Assembly (NCBI GenBank): GCA_041391745.1
Contig: JAWKNK010000014.1
Location: forward strand, 38,656-102,655
Source of the DNA: JAIXWP01 sp041391745
GTDB lineage: Bacteria; Bacteroidota; Bacteroidia; Flavobacteriales_D; Sanyastnellaceae
Length of the DNA stretch: 64,000 nucleotides
Direction: 5' to 3'
Positions within the stretch are counted from its first letter, which is position 1. Each line of letters opens with the position of its first letter. A program made the position numbers and the translations under genes. Under the pieces are notes generated by a model that was given only the letters and a program-made list of their open reading frames with translations, had not been told where the DNA came from and searched no databases. Below, in pieces: positions 35,337 to 44,331 of this stretch.

Positions 35337-35609
35337 ATGTCGCAAGTAGAAACAGAAGAACTTCTATTAGAGGAAGTAGTTGAAGTAGAATCGAAAAGTC
35401 TCATGTTGTACAACGACGACGTGAACACTTTTGATTTTGTGATCGACGCTTTGATACAGGTTTGTGGTCACGAAAGAATGCAGGCAGAGCAATGCACAAT
35501 TCTTGTTCACTATAAAGGAAAGTGCGAAGTAAAAACTGGTGAATACACCAAATTAGAGCCTATGTGCACAGCTCTCCTCGACAGAGGACTATCAGCACAA
35601 ATTCAGTAA
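35337..35609 (+). CDS. clpS: ATP-dependent Clp protease adaptor ClpS
   Basis: 90 aa from the ATG at 35337. 'LMLYNDDVNTFDFVIDALI' is the ClpS N-degron-binding signature (NDD plus the following helix), and 'GKCEVKTGEYTKLEPMCTALLDRGLSAQI' the C-terminal strand and helix. ClpS delivers N-end-rule substrates to ClpAP or its equivalent. It is followed 27 bp later by the M48 lipoprotein gene. Confidence 0.95.
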   Translation: MSQVETEELLLEEVVEVESKSLMLYNDDVNTFDFVIDALIQVCGHERMQAEQCTILVHYKGKCEVKTGEYTKLEPMCTALLDRGLSAQIQ

Positions 35610-35636
35610 TCTACACCACACTATACTAAGATCGCC

Positions 35637-36449
35637 ATGAAAAAAACAGTTTCTGTTTTAGCCATTCTATTCTCATTAGCTTACATCGTTTCTTGTACTA
35701 AAGTTCCAATCACTGGCAGACGTCAAATGAATCTTATCGCTGAAAGCGAAATGATTCAAATGAGTTTGACTGCCTATAATGATTTTCTAACTTCGAACAC
35801 CGTGCTTCCTGCATCGGACAATCGTGTTCAAATGGTGAGAAGAATTGGAAATAAAATTAAAGATGCGGTTGAACAATTTTTGATTGAAAAAAAGCAAACC
35901 AATCGCATCGATGGATTTGAATGGGAATTTAATGTGGTTCTCAACGACACAACAATCAATGCTTGGTGTATGCCTGGAGGTAAAGTTGTTGTTTACACTG
36001 GAATTCTTCCTGTAACTCAAGACGAAGCAAGTCTTGCCGTAGTGATGGGACACGAAATCGCACACGCGATTGCACGTCACGGTAATGAAAGGATGAGTCA
36101 AGGTCTTGTATTGAACGCTGCTGGTCAAACGCTTGGTGCTGTGATGAGTGACTCTCCCGGTTTAGGTAGGGATATATTCCTACAAGCATATGGTATTGGC
36201 GGAACGCTTGGTATGTTGGCATACAGCAGAAACCACGAAACAGAAGCAGATAAATTAGGTCTTGTATTTATGGCTATGGCGGGGTATGACCCAAATGCTT
36301 CTATTGCGTTTTGGGAACGTATGTCTGCAAGTGGCGGAGCTGCTCCTCCAGAAATTCTTAGCACACACCCAAGTGATGCTACACGTATTCAAACGTTGAA
36401 AGAGTTTATGCCTGAGGCGATGAAATATTACAAGCCCAGCTCAAACTAA
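35637..36449 (+). CDS. M48-family zinc metalloprotease, lipoprotein
   Basis: 270 aa. Lipobox 'YIVSC' makes it a lipoprotein. HEIAH (139-143) plus downstream Glu in 'NHETEADKLGL' form the gluzincin zinc site; 'GGKVVVYTGILP' and 'LSTHPSDATRI' are M48 landmarks shared with Loi/BepA-type envelope quality-control proteases. Expected in the periplasm, trimming or degrading misassembled outer-membrane proteins. A terminator follows. Confidence 0.92.
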   Translation: MKKTVSVLAILFSLAYIVSCTKVPITGRRQMNLIAESEMIQMSLTAYNDFLTSNTVLPASDNRVQMVRRIGNKIKDAVEQFLIEKKQTNRIDGFEWEFNVVLNDTTINAWCMPGGKVVVYTGILPVTQDEASLAVVMGHEIAHAIARHGNERMSQGLVLNAAGQTLGAVMSDSPGLGRDIFLQAYGIGGTLGMLAYSRNHETEADKLGLVFMAMAGYDPNASIAFWERMSASGGAAPPEILSTHPSDATRIQTLKEFMPEAMKYYKPSSN

Positions 36450-36468
36450 TCTTCGTTAATCGCTCTGT

Positions 36469-36489
36469 TGAAAAGTCAAGCTTTTCAAT
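36469..36489 (+). terminator. Terminator after the M48 gene
   Basis: TTGAAAAG (36469-36476) / CTTTTCAA (36482-36489), 5-nt loop, followed by TTTTC. AU-rich stem, so moderate strength. Confidence 0.5.
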
Positions 36490-36522
36490 TTTCATATCCC
36501 TAACTCAGTTGAAATAAGACTG

Positions 36523-36530
36523 TAACTTTG
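36523..36530 (+). promoter_or_regulatory. -7 box of the TPR-GT4 operon
   Basis: TAACTTTG, a full TAnnTTTG match, 30 bp before the TPR gene start. Confidence 0.45.
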
Positions 36531-36560
36531 AAGTCTAGTTTTCATTCAAAGAAATAAAAC

Positions 36561-36887
36561 ATGACTCAGGATAGACTTAAAATGATTGAAGTAATGTTGG
36601 AGACAAATCCTAAAGATAGTTTTCTTCATTATGCTGCCGCATTAGAACATCATAAAAATGGTGATATCAATACTGCAATTAAAATTCTTAAGTCAATCGT
36701 AAAAAACGATCCAAATTATCTAGCGAGTTATTATCAGTTAGGAAAATTCCTAGAGGAAAAAGGTAAGAGCCAAGAAGCTATTGAATTTTATCTGAGCGGA
36801 AAAGATGTTGCTAAAAAACAAAGCGACACAAAAACTTTGGGCGAACTCTCTGAAGCCCTAATGCTACTCGACGTATACGAGGATTAA
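36561..36887 (+). CDS. Small tetratricopeptide-repeat protein
   Basis: 108 aa, cytoplasmic. About two and a half TPR units ('DSFLHYAAALEHHKNGDINTAIKIL', 'ASYYQLGKFLEEKGKSQEAIEFY') form a short helical scaffold. Its stop codon overlaps the next gene's start by one base (TAATG), so translation is probably coupled to the glycosyltransferase. Confidence 0.82.
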   Translation: MTQDRLKMIEVMLETNPKDSFLHYAAALEHHKNGDINTAIKILKSIVKNDPNYLASYYQLGKFLEEKGKSQEAIEFYLSGKDVAKKQSDTKTLGELSEALMLLDVYED

Positions 36888-37993
36888 TGCACAATATCGC
36901 TTTCTACTGCAGTTCCACCTCTTGGGGTGGACTCGAAATGAATACCATTCGCTATGCTATTTGGATGCGTGAAGCAGGCCATCATGTCAAAGTATTTTGT
37001 GTAGAAAATTCCCCAATCCATCAACGTGCTTCGGAAGCAAATCTTCCAATACAATTAGTATCCAGAAATCGAAAATACTTTGACTTTATTAATGCAAATA
37101 AAGTAGCAAAACTTTTCAAAAAAGAAGGTATTACATTAGTATGGTTTCGTGATACGCGCGACATGGATTTGCTCGCTTGGTCGAAAATATTTTCAGGAAA
37201 AAAATGGAAACTTCTTTATCAGCAAGCCATGCAATTGGGAGTGGATAAGAAAGATATTTTCCATTCCTTCAGATTTAGAAGTATCGACTATTGGGTTTCA
37301 ACTTTAAACTTTCTTAAAGACCAAGTGGTTCTTCGAACGAAAGTTGATCCAAAAAAAATAAGTGTCATTCCACTCGGAGTTGATGTAGAAATCTTCAACA
37401 GAAATATTTCTAAAGCTACTTCAAGAAAAAATCTCAATCTTCCAGAAGAAGGTTTTATTGCAGGAATAATAGGAAGAATTGATCCACTCAAAGGTCAACA
37501 TACATTCATCAATGCGATTCAATTAAGTCACAACAAAATTCACGGAGTGGTGATGGGTGAATCCACCAAAAATGAGAGCAATCAATACGAGGTTGATCTT
37601 AAACATAAGGTGCGCTCTCTAGGCTTGAATAAATTGATTCATTTTAAACCTTATTCCAAAGACGTCTTTGACTTTTATAATGCAATAGATGTTTTTGTAT
37701 TAGCAAGTCAAGGCGAAACATTCGGCACCGTTACCATTGAAGCGATGTCATTCGGTTTGCCAGTGATCGGAACTAACAGCAGTGGCACTCCTGAAATTTT
37801 AAATCATGGAAAGTGCGGAAAGTTGTTCGAACCAGACAACGCACAAGAACTCACCGAGCATCTTTTATTTCTGCAAAGCAATCCTGATTTGATGAATGAT
37901 CTTGGGCAAAAAGGCAAAAAGAGGTTTACGGAACTCTATTCTAAAAAAGCAAGTATTTCTGCAATTGAGCAATTGATTAATCCAGACAAATAG
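36887..37993 (+). CDS. GT4-family glycosyltransferase
   Basis: 368 aa GT-B enzyme. N-terminal 'STSWGGLEMNTIRYAIWMREAGHHVKVF', the central 'KISVIPLGVDVEIFNRN' and 'GIIGRIDPLKGQ', and the donor-site 'LASQGETFGTVTIEAMSFGLPVIGT' with its E-x7-E motif mark a retaining GT4 glycosyltransferase, probably acting on lipopolysaccharide or exopolysaccharide. Sugar and acceptor unknown. Its 3' end overlaps the convergent dehydrogenase-like gene by 17 bp. Confidence 0.88.
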   Translation: MHNIAFYCSSTSWGGLEMNTIRYAIWMREAGHHVKVFCVENSPIHQRASEANLPIQLVSRNRKYFDFINANKVAKLFKKEGITLVWFRDTRDMDLLAWSKIFSGKKWKLLYQQAMQLGVDKKDIFHSFRFRSIDYWVSTLNFLKDQVVLRTKVDPKKISVIPLGVDVEIFNRNISKATSRKNLNLPEEGFIAGIIGRIDPLKGQHTFINAIQLSHNKIHGVVMGESTKNESNQYEVDLKHKVRSLGLNKLIHFKPYSKDVFDFYNAIDVFVLASQGETFGTVTIEAMSFGLPVIGTNSSGTPEILNHGKCGKLFEPDNAQELTEHLLFLQSNPDLMNDLGQKGKKRFTELYSKKASISAIEQLINPDK

Positions 37994-39502
37994 TTCCGAA
38001 GACATTCAAGAATTCAATTAAATCTACTACGGTTATAATTCCATTTCCATCCAAATCTCCAGGGCAGCTTGAAGCCGTTTCGAAAGTGCAAGAGCCATCA
38101 TCCAAAGTAGCCATTGGATTGTAGTTAGTTGCCACCGCGTATGTACAGCCTGGAACTCCTCCTAATATGATCCATGGAATTTCACCTGAAGCTCTCACAC
38201 ATTCACCATTACTCACGTGAACAGAATACAAACCTGCCATGCTTGGTGTGTAGTTCATTGCATTTGCACCCGAAATCTCCGAATTACCATTGAACCACCA
38301 ATAAGCAGAACCTTCGCTTGAAACTAACGCTCCATTATTTACAGATATCGATGGATTAAAAATGCCACAACTATCTTTTATTTTCCGAATGGTTCCAGTT
38401 TGCATCACGATATACAATTCTCCTGCCGCGTCTTCCTGAATAGCTGTGATTGCGCTTCCTGCAGGTCTCCTAAATTCGTAGATGTAAAACCATTCTCAAT
38501 TGTTCCATCTAACATATAAAGTTTGCCATCGCAGTAATCTGTAAAGAAATATTTTCCTTGCATTGCTGTGTACTTCGAGCCACGATAAACTGCGCCACCA
38601 GTAATCGAACAAAAACTAGTGGGCGAACTGTGAGAATAAACGGCCACCGGAAAAGTCAGCTCACTTGCACCAGGACAACCCGAGGTTTGATAAGTTGCAT
38701 TTCCCTCATAACATCTCCATCCATAATTCTCTCCTCCTGCACTTCCTGAAGAAACAACATTCACTTCCTCCCAAGCATTTTGACCTACATCTGCAATCCA
38801 CAAATCACCGGTAGAACGATCGAAAGAAAATTTCCAAGGATTGCGCAGTCCAGATGCCCAAATTTCAGGTTGCGCATTATCGACTTCGGCAAAAGGATTA
38901 TCCGCTGGTATAGCGTAACCTGAAGTTCCACTCACATCAATTCTCAACATTTTACCTAATCGAGAAGTTAAGTCTTGAGCTCTATTGCCAGGATCTCCAG
39001 CACTTCCACCATCCCCCATTCCAATATATAAATAGCCATCTGGTCCAAATGCGATATGTCCTCCATTGTGATTTCCGTATGGTTGAGTAATAGTTAAAAG
39101 AATTTCAGCACTGCTCGCATTGGCGACATTTGGATTCGCGGAAACGGTATATCGCGCAATAACTGTGTTGCCTGATGAATTGGTATAGTTGATATAGAAT
39201 CTACCATTGCTGAGGTAATTCGGGTCGAAAGCCATACCCAACAATCCTCTTTCCCCACCCGAACTCGTTAGATTATTTACATCAATAAATTGACCTATAT
39301 AGTTTCCAAGCGTATCAATAATTTCAATTTGACCTGCATCTTTTTCAAGAATAAAAAGACGGTGATCTCCGCAGTGATATAGCCCCACAGGTCCTGATAG
39401 TCCCGTATATATATCTTCGAATTCAACGCTAAGCGGAGTTACATTTTGTGCACTTACTGACTTAAAAATAAAGCATGCAAATAGAATTACTATTGATCTC
39501 AT
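37977..39502 (-). CDS. Secreted sugar dehydrogenase-like (GSDH) beta-propeller protein, one frameshift
   Basis: About 508 aa when joined. Signal peptide ('FKSVSAQN'), then a PQQ-dependent glucose/sorbosone dehydrogenase-type propeller: 'RGLLGMAFDPNYLSNGRFYI', 'HNGGHIAFGPDGYLYIGMGDGG', 'RNPWKFSFDRSTGDLWIADVGQ'. The frame breaks near 38473 ('NLGD|PAGSAITAIQ'), where adding one base restores it. The tail has an Ig-like region, 'GCTYAVATNYNPMATLDDGSC' and an EF-hand-like 'GDLDGNGIITVVDLIEFL', seen in many Flavobacteriales exoproteins. A real enzyme activity is not certain. Confidence 0.75.
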
Positions 39503-39554
39503 GGTTTCGGTGTTTTCTCAAAAATAATTATTTATTGCCTTGGTCATTTGTATT

Positions 39555-40644
39555 ATGTTTGAATTCGTGAAATCAATCTTCTGCACCTTCCTATTTACAA
39601 TTTTATTTTTCCCTTTGCTCGCTCAATGGGGAGGTCAGGCCTACTTTGGATACATTGCTCCCACCGAGCAGAAATGCAGCATTTGGTGCAAGGTCATAGC
39701 TTTGGTGGTTCTGTTCAATATTTTAAAAAATTGTCTGGAGAAAAACCATGGCACTATTTCTATAATTTCCCAGAGATTGGTGGCGAAGTCACATTTGTAA
39801 ATACAGGAAATGCAAAACAACTTGGCGATCAAATTTCGAGTTCTTTTTTAATAAAACTTCCTCTGAACAAATACAACTCATCAGTTGAAACAAAGTCTTT
39901 CAAGCACTATTTAAATCTTGGTGTTGGCCTTGGCTATTCCACAAAGATTTGGGATTTACGCGAGAACACTCAAGCGTTGGTATTGGGTTCACACTTCAAT
40001 GCTTCAGTTATTCTTCATTATGAAGCAGCGCTCTGGTCAAGTTCCAAATATCAATTAACCCTGGGACTTCGAATACACCATTTCTCCAACGGTGCATTTC
40101 AACTTCCCAATCTTGGAACAAACAATATTTCTATATCAACAGGTTTTCGTTTTTTAGAAAATAAAACCAATGGCACTGCGGCACCTGAACCACAGTCTTT
40201 CAAAGAATGGCGCACTTATATTTCTGCAGTTGGCGGACTAAAAGAAATCTCCCCACCCCCACAGGAAAAAAATACGGCAGCTACACGATATCAGTTTTAC
40301 AAGAAAGAAGAGTCAATTATAAATCAGCTTTTGGCTTAGGATTAGATGCAATGTATAGTTCATCAATTAAAGCACTGCGCGAAAGATTAGAAAACACTAC
40401 CGTTAGTTTTGGAGAGACCATGCAGCTCGGGATGGTTTTTTCATACAATATGTTCTTCAATGAATTCCAATTAAAAATTCAACAAGGGTGTATTTACTTA
40501 ATACTTTCAGCGGAGATGGAAGTTTATATCACCGTGTAGCACTGCGCTACCCGATTGCCAATCACTTGTATGCCTACCTAGGACTTAAAACACATTTTGC
40601 AAAAAGCTGACCATGCCGAATTTGGATTGGTGTATCAACTATGA
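39555..40644 (+). pseudogene. PagL-like lipid A deacylase (acyloxyacyl hydrolase) barrel, several frameshifts
   Basis: Starts at ATG 39555 with a signal peptide ('FFPLLAQ'). Barrel sequence continues through at least four frame changes (near 39663, 40250, 40500 and 40600). The section 'LGLRIHHFSNGAFQLPNLGTN' carries the His-x-Ser pair of PagL-type lipid A 3-O-deacylases of Bacteroidota, and 'FGLVYQL' ends the last strand. Stop TGA (40642-40644) overlaps the next start (ATGA). Each break is a one-base change, one of them in an A5 run, so sequencing error is likely and the gene may be intact in the cell. Confidence 0.7.
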
Positions 40645-41386
40645 TAAAAAGGAGATTACATATCACATTACTAATTTCACTTTTTGCCATTCTTACGGCA
40701 TGCAATAAAGAAAGCGCTCCCGATTGTTTCAAAAAGGCAGGTCAGGAAGTGACCATTTCGAGGTCATTAGATGCTTTTGATAAAATTGAATTAAAGGATT
40801 ACATTCAAATAGAATTGATGCAATCTGAAGAATTTAAAGTAGAAATCACAGGACCTATAAATGTGCTTCCAAAATTGAGACTAAAGTGAACGATAATACA
40901 CTTTATATAGAGAATGCGAATACTTGTAATTTCGTTCGCAGTTTTAAAAATAAGATTACCGTAAAAATATTTGCTCCTCATTTTTACAACATTCAAAACC
41001 GCTGCACTGGTGACATTCGTTCGACACAAACAATTCATGACAATTATTTCAAAATTGAGAATCACCATGCCTCTGGTTCAATTCACATAGCGTTTGAAGG
41101 AGATAGTATTTCTGCTTTGATACAGACGGGTGTTTCCAATATCACTTTAGAAGGAAGTGTATTTAAGGCAGAGCTCTTCAATCAAGGATTAGGAAAAATT
41201 GACGCACAAGCTCTACAAACCAATCAAGCGTACATCAACAACTCGAGCATTAATGATATCTATGCTTGGAATGAAGGATACGTTTTTTCCAAGATTGTTT
41301 ATTCCGGCAACGTTTATCTCCGCGGCACTCCCGATTTGATCGACCGCGACATCACAGGAAGTGGTGAGATTATTTTCATCCCTTAG
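40641..41386 (+). pseudogene. DUF2807-family (head GIN domain) lipoprotein, one frameshift
   Basis: About 248 aa joined. Lipobox 'AILTAC', then a beta-helical DUF2807 domain: 'RSLDAFDKIELKDYIQIEL', 'FYNIQNRCTGDIRST', 'SGNVYLRGTPDL'. The frame changes near 40878, where restoring one A gives 'VLPKIETKVNDNTLYIE'. Family members are secreted or outer-membrane proteins of unknown function, often near anti-sigma factors, which is not the case here. Coupled to the PagL-like gene by ATGA. Confidence 0.72.
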
Positions 41387-41786
41387 CAAAGTAGGAAGCA
41401 AGCTTCTCAACCACATAGTCTGGTGCCTTCATTGGTCGACCAGTTGCCTTATCCACAAATACCAAATCAGTGCTTGCTTTATTGATTTGAACATCCTTCA
41501 CGAATGTTTCATACTCAAACTTTAGTCTTACACCCGGAACCTCTACTATAGAAGTCTTTATGACAATCTCATCATCGTAGTATGCTGGTTTGAAATACTT
41601 GATGTGATATTCACTCACTGGAAGTAAAATGCCATCATCTTCTAGCTCCTTGTATGTGACTCCGATTTGACGAAGCGCTTCTACGCGAGCCACCTCAAAA
41701 TAGGTAGCGTAGTTCCCATAATAGGCATAGCCCATTCTGTCGGTTTCTGCATATCTCACCCTCAATGAAATTTCTGTCGTATACAT
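41376..41786 (-). CDS. Acyl-CoA thioesterase, YbgC/FadM type
   Basis: 136 aa hotdog-fold protein. 'RVRYAETDRMGYAYYGNYATYFEVARVEALRQIG' contains the Asp/Tyr active-site region of the 4-hydroxybenzoyl-CoA-type thioesterases, and 'VFVDKATGRPMKAPDYVVEKL' the C-terminal strand. It hydrolyses acyl-CoA or acyl-ACP thioesters. Commonly found near dnaA in Bacteroidota. It is intact although both sides are frameshifted. Confidence 0.9.
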   Translation of the reverse strand: MYTTEISLRVRYAETDRMGYAYYGNYATYFEVARVEALRQIGVTYKELEDDGILLPVSEYHIKYFKPAYYDDEIVIKTSIVEVPGVRLKFEYETFVKDVQINKASTDLVFVDKATGRPMKAPDYVVEKLASYFAKG

Positions 41787-42165
41787 GTGTACAAAGTAAA
41801 AACTTGTTAGTTGTTATTTTCAATTAAATAAATAACATCGCTACACTCCTTTGTTTATAACCGTTACAGCACAAAGTACCAAATTAGGTGACGGAATAAT
41901 TAAAATCAGGGTAAGAAGGTGAGAAATAATTGATTACTTTCCGCAGCCTAAACTACCTAATGAACACCTGTCAGAAACATTGACAAATCAAGGGGTTGGT
42001 GAAAAAATGTTGAGTAATCAAACTTTTTATAAAGTCAATAGCAAAGAGTTTTTTTTTTTCACTTTTTTCATCATTCTTTTGTCACGCGTTAGAGAAGTTA
42101 AGTTACTTTAGCAGTTCTAAGCCCGAACAAATTTTACTATTAACCGCATTAACCATACTCAGTAC
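41787..42165. other. 379-bp intergenic region upstream of dnaA
   Basis: No gene seen. It holds an 11-base T-run (42049-42059) and short AT-rich tracts, with a weak promoter at the right end. No TTATCCACA-type DnaA box is visible on either strand, so this is not recognisable as oriC. Confidence 0.4.
42104..42111 (+). promoter_or_regulatory. Possible -7 box of dnaA
   Basis: TACTTTAG is 7/8 of TAnnTTTG; TTTTG lies 22 bp upstream (42077-42081). The predicted start is about 50 nt before the ATG. Confidence 0.35.
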
Positions 42166-43596
42166 ATGAAGAAGGATCACAATCAGGTTTGGCATAGTTG
42201 CCTGGATGTAATTAAGGACAACGTAAGTCCTCAAGGATTTAAAACCTGGTTCGAGCCTATTAAACCGGTAAAACTTGAAGATAGTATTTTGACTATCCAA
42301 GTACCATCACAATTCTTTTACGAGTGGTTGGAGGAACACTATGTTACTTTGTTGAAGAAAATCATTCGCAAAGAACTTGGTGCTGAAGGAAGATTGGAAT
42401 ACTCTATCATCATGGAGAACAATCTTAACAACAGCAATCCATATACAATCAAAGTTCCTACAAGCAATCGTAAAGCAGTTAAGAATGCTCCGGTTAGCAT
42501 GCCTTTGGATTTGGGAGAATCGCCAATTAAAAATCCATTCATCATTCCAGGATTGAGAAAGTTGAATGTTGATTCAAACTTGAACCCAAATTACTCTTTC
42601 GAAAACTTCATCGAAGGAGATTGCAACAGACTTGCACGCAGTGCAGGTTTCGCTGTTGCAAACAAACCGGGTGGAACTGCCTTCAACCCACTCCTTATAT
42701 ATGGAGGTGTTGGCCTAGGTAAAACTCACCTTGCTCATGCTATAGGAATCGAAATCAAGAATAAATATCCAGAGAAAACTGTTCTATACGTTAGCTCAGA
42801 GAAATTTACTCACCAATTTATTGATGCTGTTCGAAACAACACTGTAAATGACTTCAGCCACTTCTATCAAATGATGGACGTGTTGATCATCGACGATGTT
42901 CAATTCTTCAGCGGAAAAGAAAAGACACAAGATGTGTTCTTCCACATCTTCAACCACCTTCACCAAACAGGTAAGCAAATCATTTTGACAAGTGATAAGC
43001 CTCCGGTTGAAATGCAAGGAATGGAACAACGTCTTCTTTCTAGATTCAAATGGGGACTTAGCGCTGACTTGCAAGTACCATCACTTGAAACAAGAATTGC
43101 AATCCTTAAGAAGAAAATGTACGCTGATGGTATCGACCTTCCAGACGAAGTGGTGGAATACCTTGCCTACTCTATCACCACAAACGTGCGTGAATTAGAA
43201 GGAGCGTTGATTTCTTTGATTGCTCAATCTTCACTCAACAAAAAATCGATCAACCTTGAGCTTGCTAAGCAAATGATCGACAAGTTTGTGAAGAACACTG
43301 CTCGCGAAGTAAGTATCGACTATATCCAAAAAGTTGTTTGTGACTATTTCGATCTTCCAATCGAATTATTGAAGAGCAAAACACGTAAGCGTGAGATTGT
43401 TCAAGCACGTCAAATTGCAATGTATTTTGCAAAGAAGATGACCAAGAGCAGCCTTGCAAGCATCGGAGCTCACTGCGGAGGAAAAGACCACGCAACTGTA
43501 CTTCACGCTTGTCGCACGGTAAACAACCTTCAAGAAACAGACAAACACTTCAGAAAATATCTAGAAGATCTTGAAAAGAAATTAAGCATCGCTTAA
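42166..43596 (+). CDS. dnaA: Chromosomal replication initiator protein DnaA
   Basis: 476 aa, all four domains. Domain I (about 1-80, 'VWHSCLDVIKDNVSPQGFKTW'), linker, AAA+ domain with Walker A GGVGLGKT (180-187), Walker B 'VLIIDDVQFF' and sensor 'QRLLSRFKWGL', and DNA-binding domain IV ('IVQARQIAMYFAKKMT', 'GAHCGGKDHATVLHA'). It opens oriC at replication start. Intact, with a terminator after it. No DnaA-box cluster flanks the gene. Confidence 0.98.
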   Translation: MKKDHNQVWHSCLDVIKDNVSPQGFKTWFEPIKPVKLEDSILTIQVPSQFFYEWLEEHYVTLLKKIIRKELGAEGRLEYSIIMENNLNNSNPYTIKVPTSNRKAVKNAPVSMPLDLGESPIKNPFIIPGLRKLNVDSNLNPNYSFENFIEGDCNRLARSAGFAVANKPGGTAFNPLLIYGGVGLGKTHLAHAIGIEIKNKYPEKTVLYVSSEKFTHQFIDAVRNNTVNDFSHFYQMMDVLIIDDVQFFSGKEKTQDVFFHIFNHLHQTGKQIILTSDKPPVEMQGMEQRLLSRFKWGLSADLQVPSLETRIAILKKKMYADGIDLPDEVVEYLAYSITTNVRELEGALISLIAQSSLNKKSINLELAKQMIDKFVKNTAREVSIDYIQKVVCDYFDLPIELLKSKTRKREIVQARQIAMYFAKKMTKSSLASIGAHCGGKDHATVLHACRTVNNLQETDKHFRKYLEDLEKKLSIA

Positions 43597-43610
43597 TGTA
43601 GAAATCAAAA

Positions 43611-43640
43611 AAAAATCCCACTCCAAGGAGTGGGATTTTT
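43611..43640. terminator. Bidirectional terminator between dnaA and the SRPBCC gene
   Basis: Long stem AAAAATCCCACTCC / GGAGTGGGATTTTT with a minimal loop, flanked by A-run and T-run, so it can end transcription both ways between convergent genes. Confidence 0.9.
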
Positions 43641-43658
43641 TTTTATCTCTGTGTTAGA

Positions 43659-44186
43659 TTACTCCAACATTTTCTTCAAGGAATTCAATCCTTCATCAAA
43701 ATCATTATTCATCATTTCCTGACCGCCCATCAAGAGCATCAAACCTCTAAACATGAACGGTGTCTCATCACCTTTCATGGTCCAAGTCATTTTTGATCCA
43801 TTTCCTTCAGGCGTCACGATAAACTCGGTAGTGCTTTCGCTATCCCAATCCTTGAATCGCAAAGCGCTTGTCATTTTAGTTCCAGGCTCAATTCCTGTAA
43901 CCTCCATTTCACCGCTTCCTTGAGTTTCACTTACCCAAGCCAATTTGTGACCAACTGTTCCAGGATTTCCGGTTACTGTTGTTTTCATGGTGGTTTCGCG
44001 CTTGTACCAAGGCGACCATTCATTCCATTGCCCGAAGTCACTTACGACTCCAAACACTGATTCGGTTGGCGCATTAATGGTAATAGAACGCTCTGTGTCC
44101 ATTGTTTTAGGACCGAATACGCACAGAATGACATACCCTACAATAAGCACAAGTAAGGCCATTCCTAAGACTTTTAAAATTTTCAT
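43659..44186 (-). CDS. Membrane-anchored SRPBCC (polyketide cyclase-like) protein
   Basis: 175 aa. One N-terminal membrane helix (residues 4-24), then an SRPBCC domain: 'ITINAPTESVFGVVSDFGQWNEWSPW', 'GTVGHKLAWVSETQGSGEMEV', 'GSKMTWTMKGDETPF'. A helix-grip lipid/ligand-binding fold of unknown ligand, common in Bacteroidota. Divergent from the glycogen locus. Confidence 0.85.
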   Translation of the reverse strand: MKILKVLGMALLVLIVGYVILCVFGPKTMDTERSITINAPTESVFGVVSDFGQWNEWSPWYKRETTMKTTVTGNPGTVGHKLAWVSETQGSGEMEVTGIEPGTKMTSALRFKDWDSESTTEFIVTPEGNGSKMTWTMKGDETPFMFRGLMLLMGGQEMMNNDFDEGLNSLKKMLE

Positions 44187-44257
44187 GGTGGTTTTGTTTA
44201 GTGTGTAACGAATATATAACTATTCTTGAAATGACCAAAAAGTGAATATCTTGCAAA

Positions 44258-44286
44258 AAAGAAAGTGTAAAAAATACACTTTCTTT
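44258..44286. promoter_or_regulatory. Perfect 12-bp inverted repeat upstream of the GH31-glgE locus
   Basis: AAAGAAAGTGTA (44258-44269) / TACACTTTCTTT (44275-44286) with a 5-nt AAAAA spacer. It lies between two divergent start codons, so it is unlikely to be a terminator, and ends 13 bp before the -7 box, where a repressor would block RNA polymerase. Binder unknown. Confidence 0.55.
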
Positions 44287-44298
44287 GGAAAACCCTAT

Positions 44299-44306
44299 TA
44301 TTTTTG
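44299..44306 (+). promoter_or_regulatory. -7 box of the GH31-glgE-mak-glgB locus
   Basis: TATTTTTG, a full TAnnTTTG match, 25 bp before the GH31 ATG and 12 bp after the inverted repeat. Confidence 0.45.
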
Positions 44307-44331
44307 AACGAATTACAGTTATTTCCTGCAT

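Noticed and set aside
41787..42165. Replication origin next to dnaA
   Set aside because: No DnaA-box cluster (TTATCCACA or close) is visible on either strand, and dnaA is often away from oriC in Bacteroidota.
42796..43074. Antisense reading frames over dnaA, tamB, the helicase and other long genes
   Set aside because: They are by-products of codon use on the other strand: no family pattern, odd composition, and they sit wholly inside well-supported genes.
44258..44286. Terminator reading of the 12-bp inverted repeat
   Set aside because: Both flanking genes start, not end, next to it; no transcript is expected to finish there.
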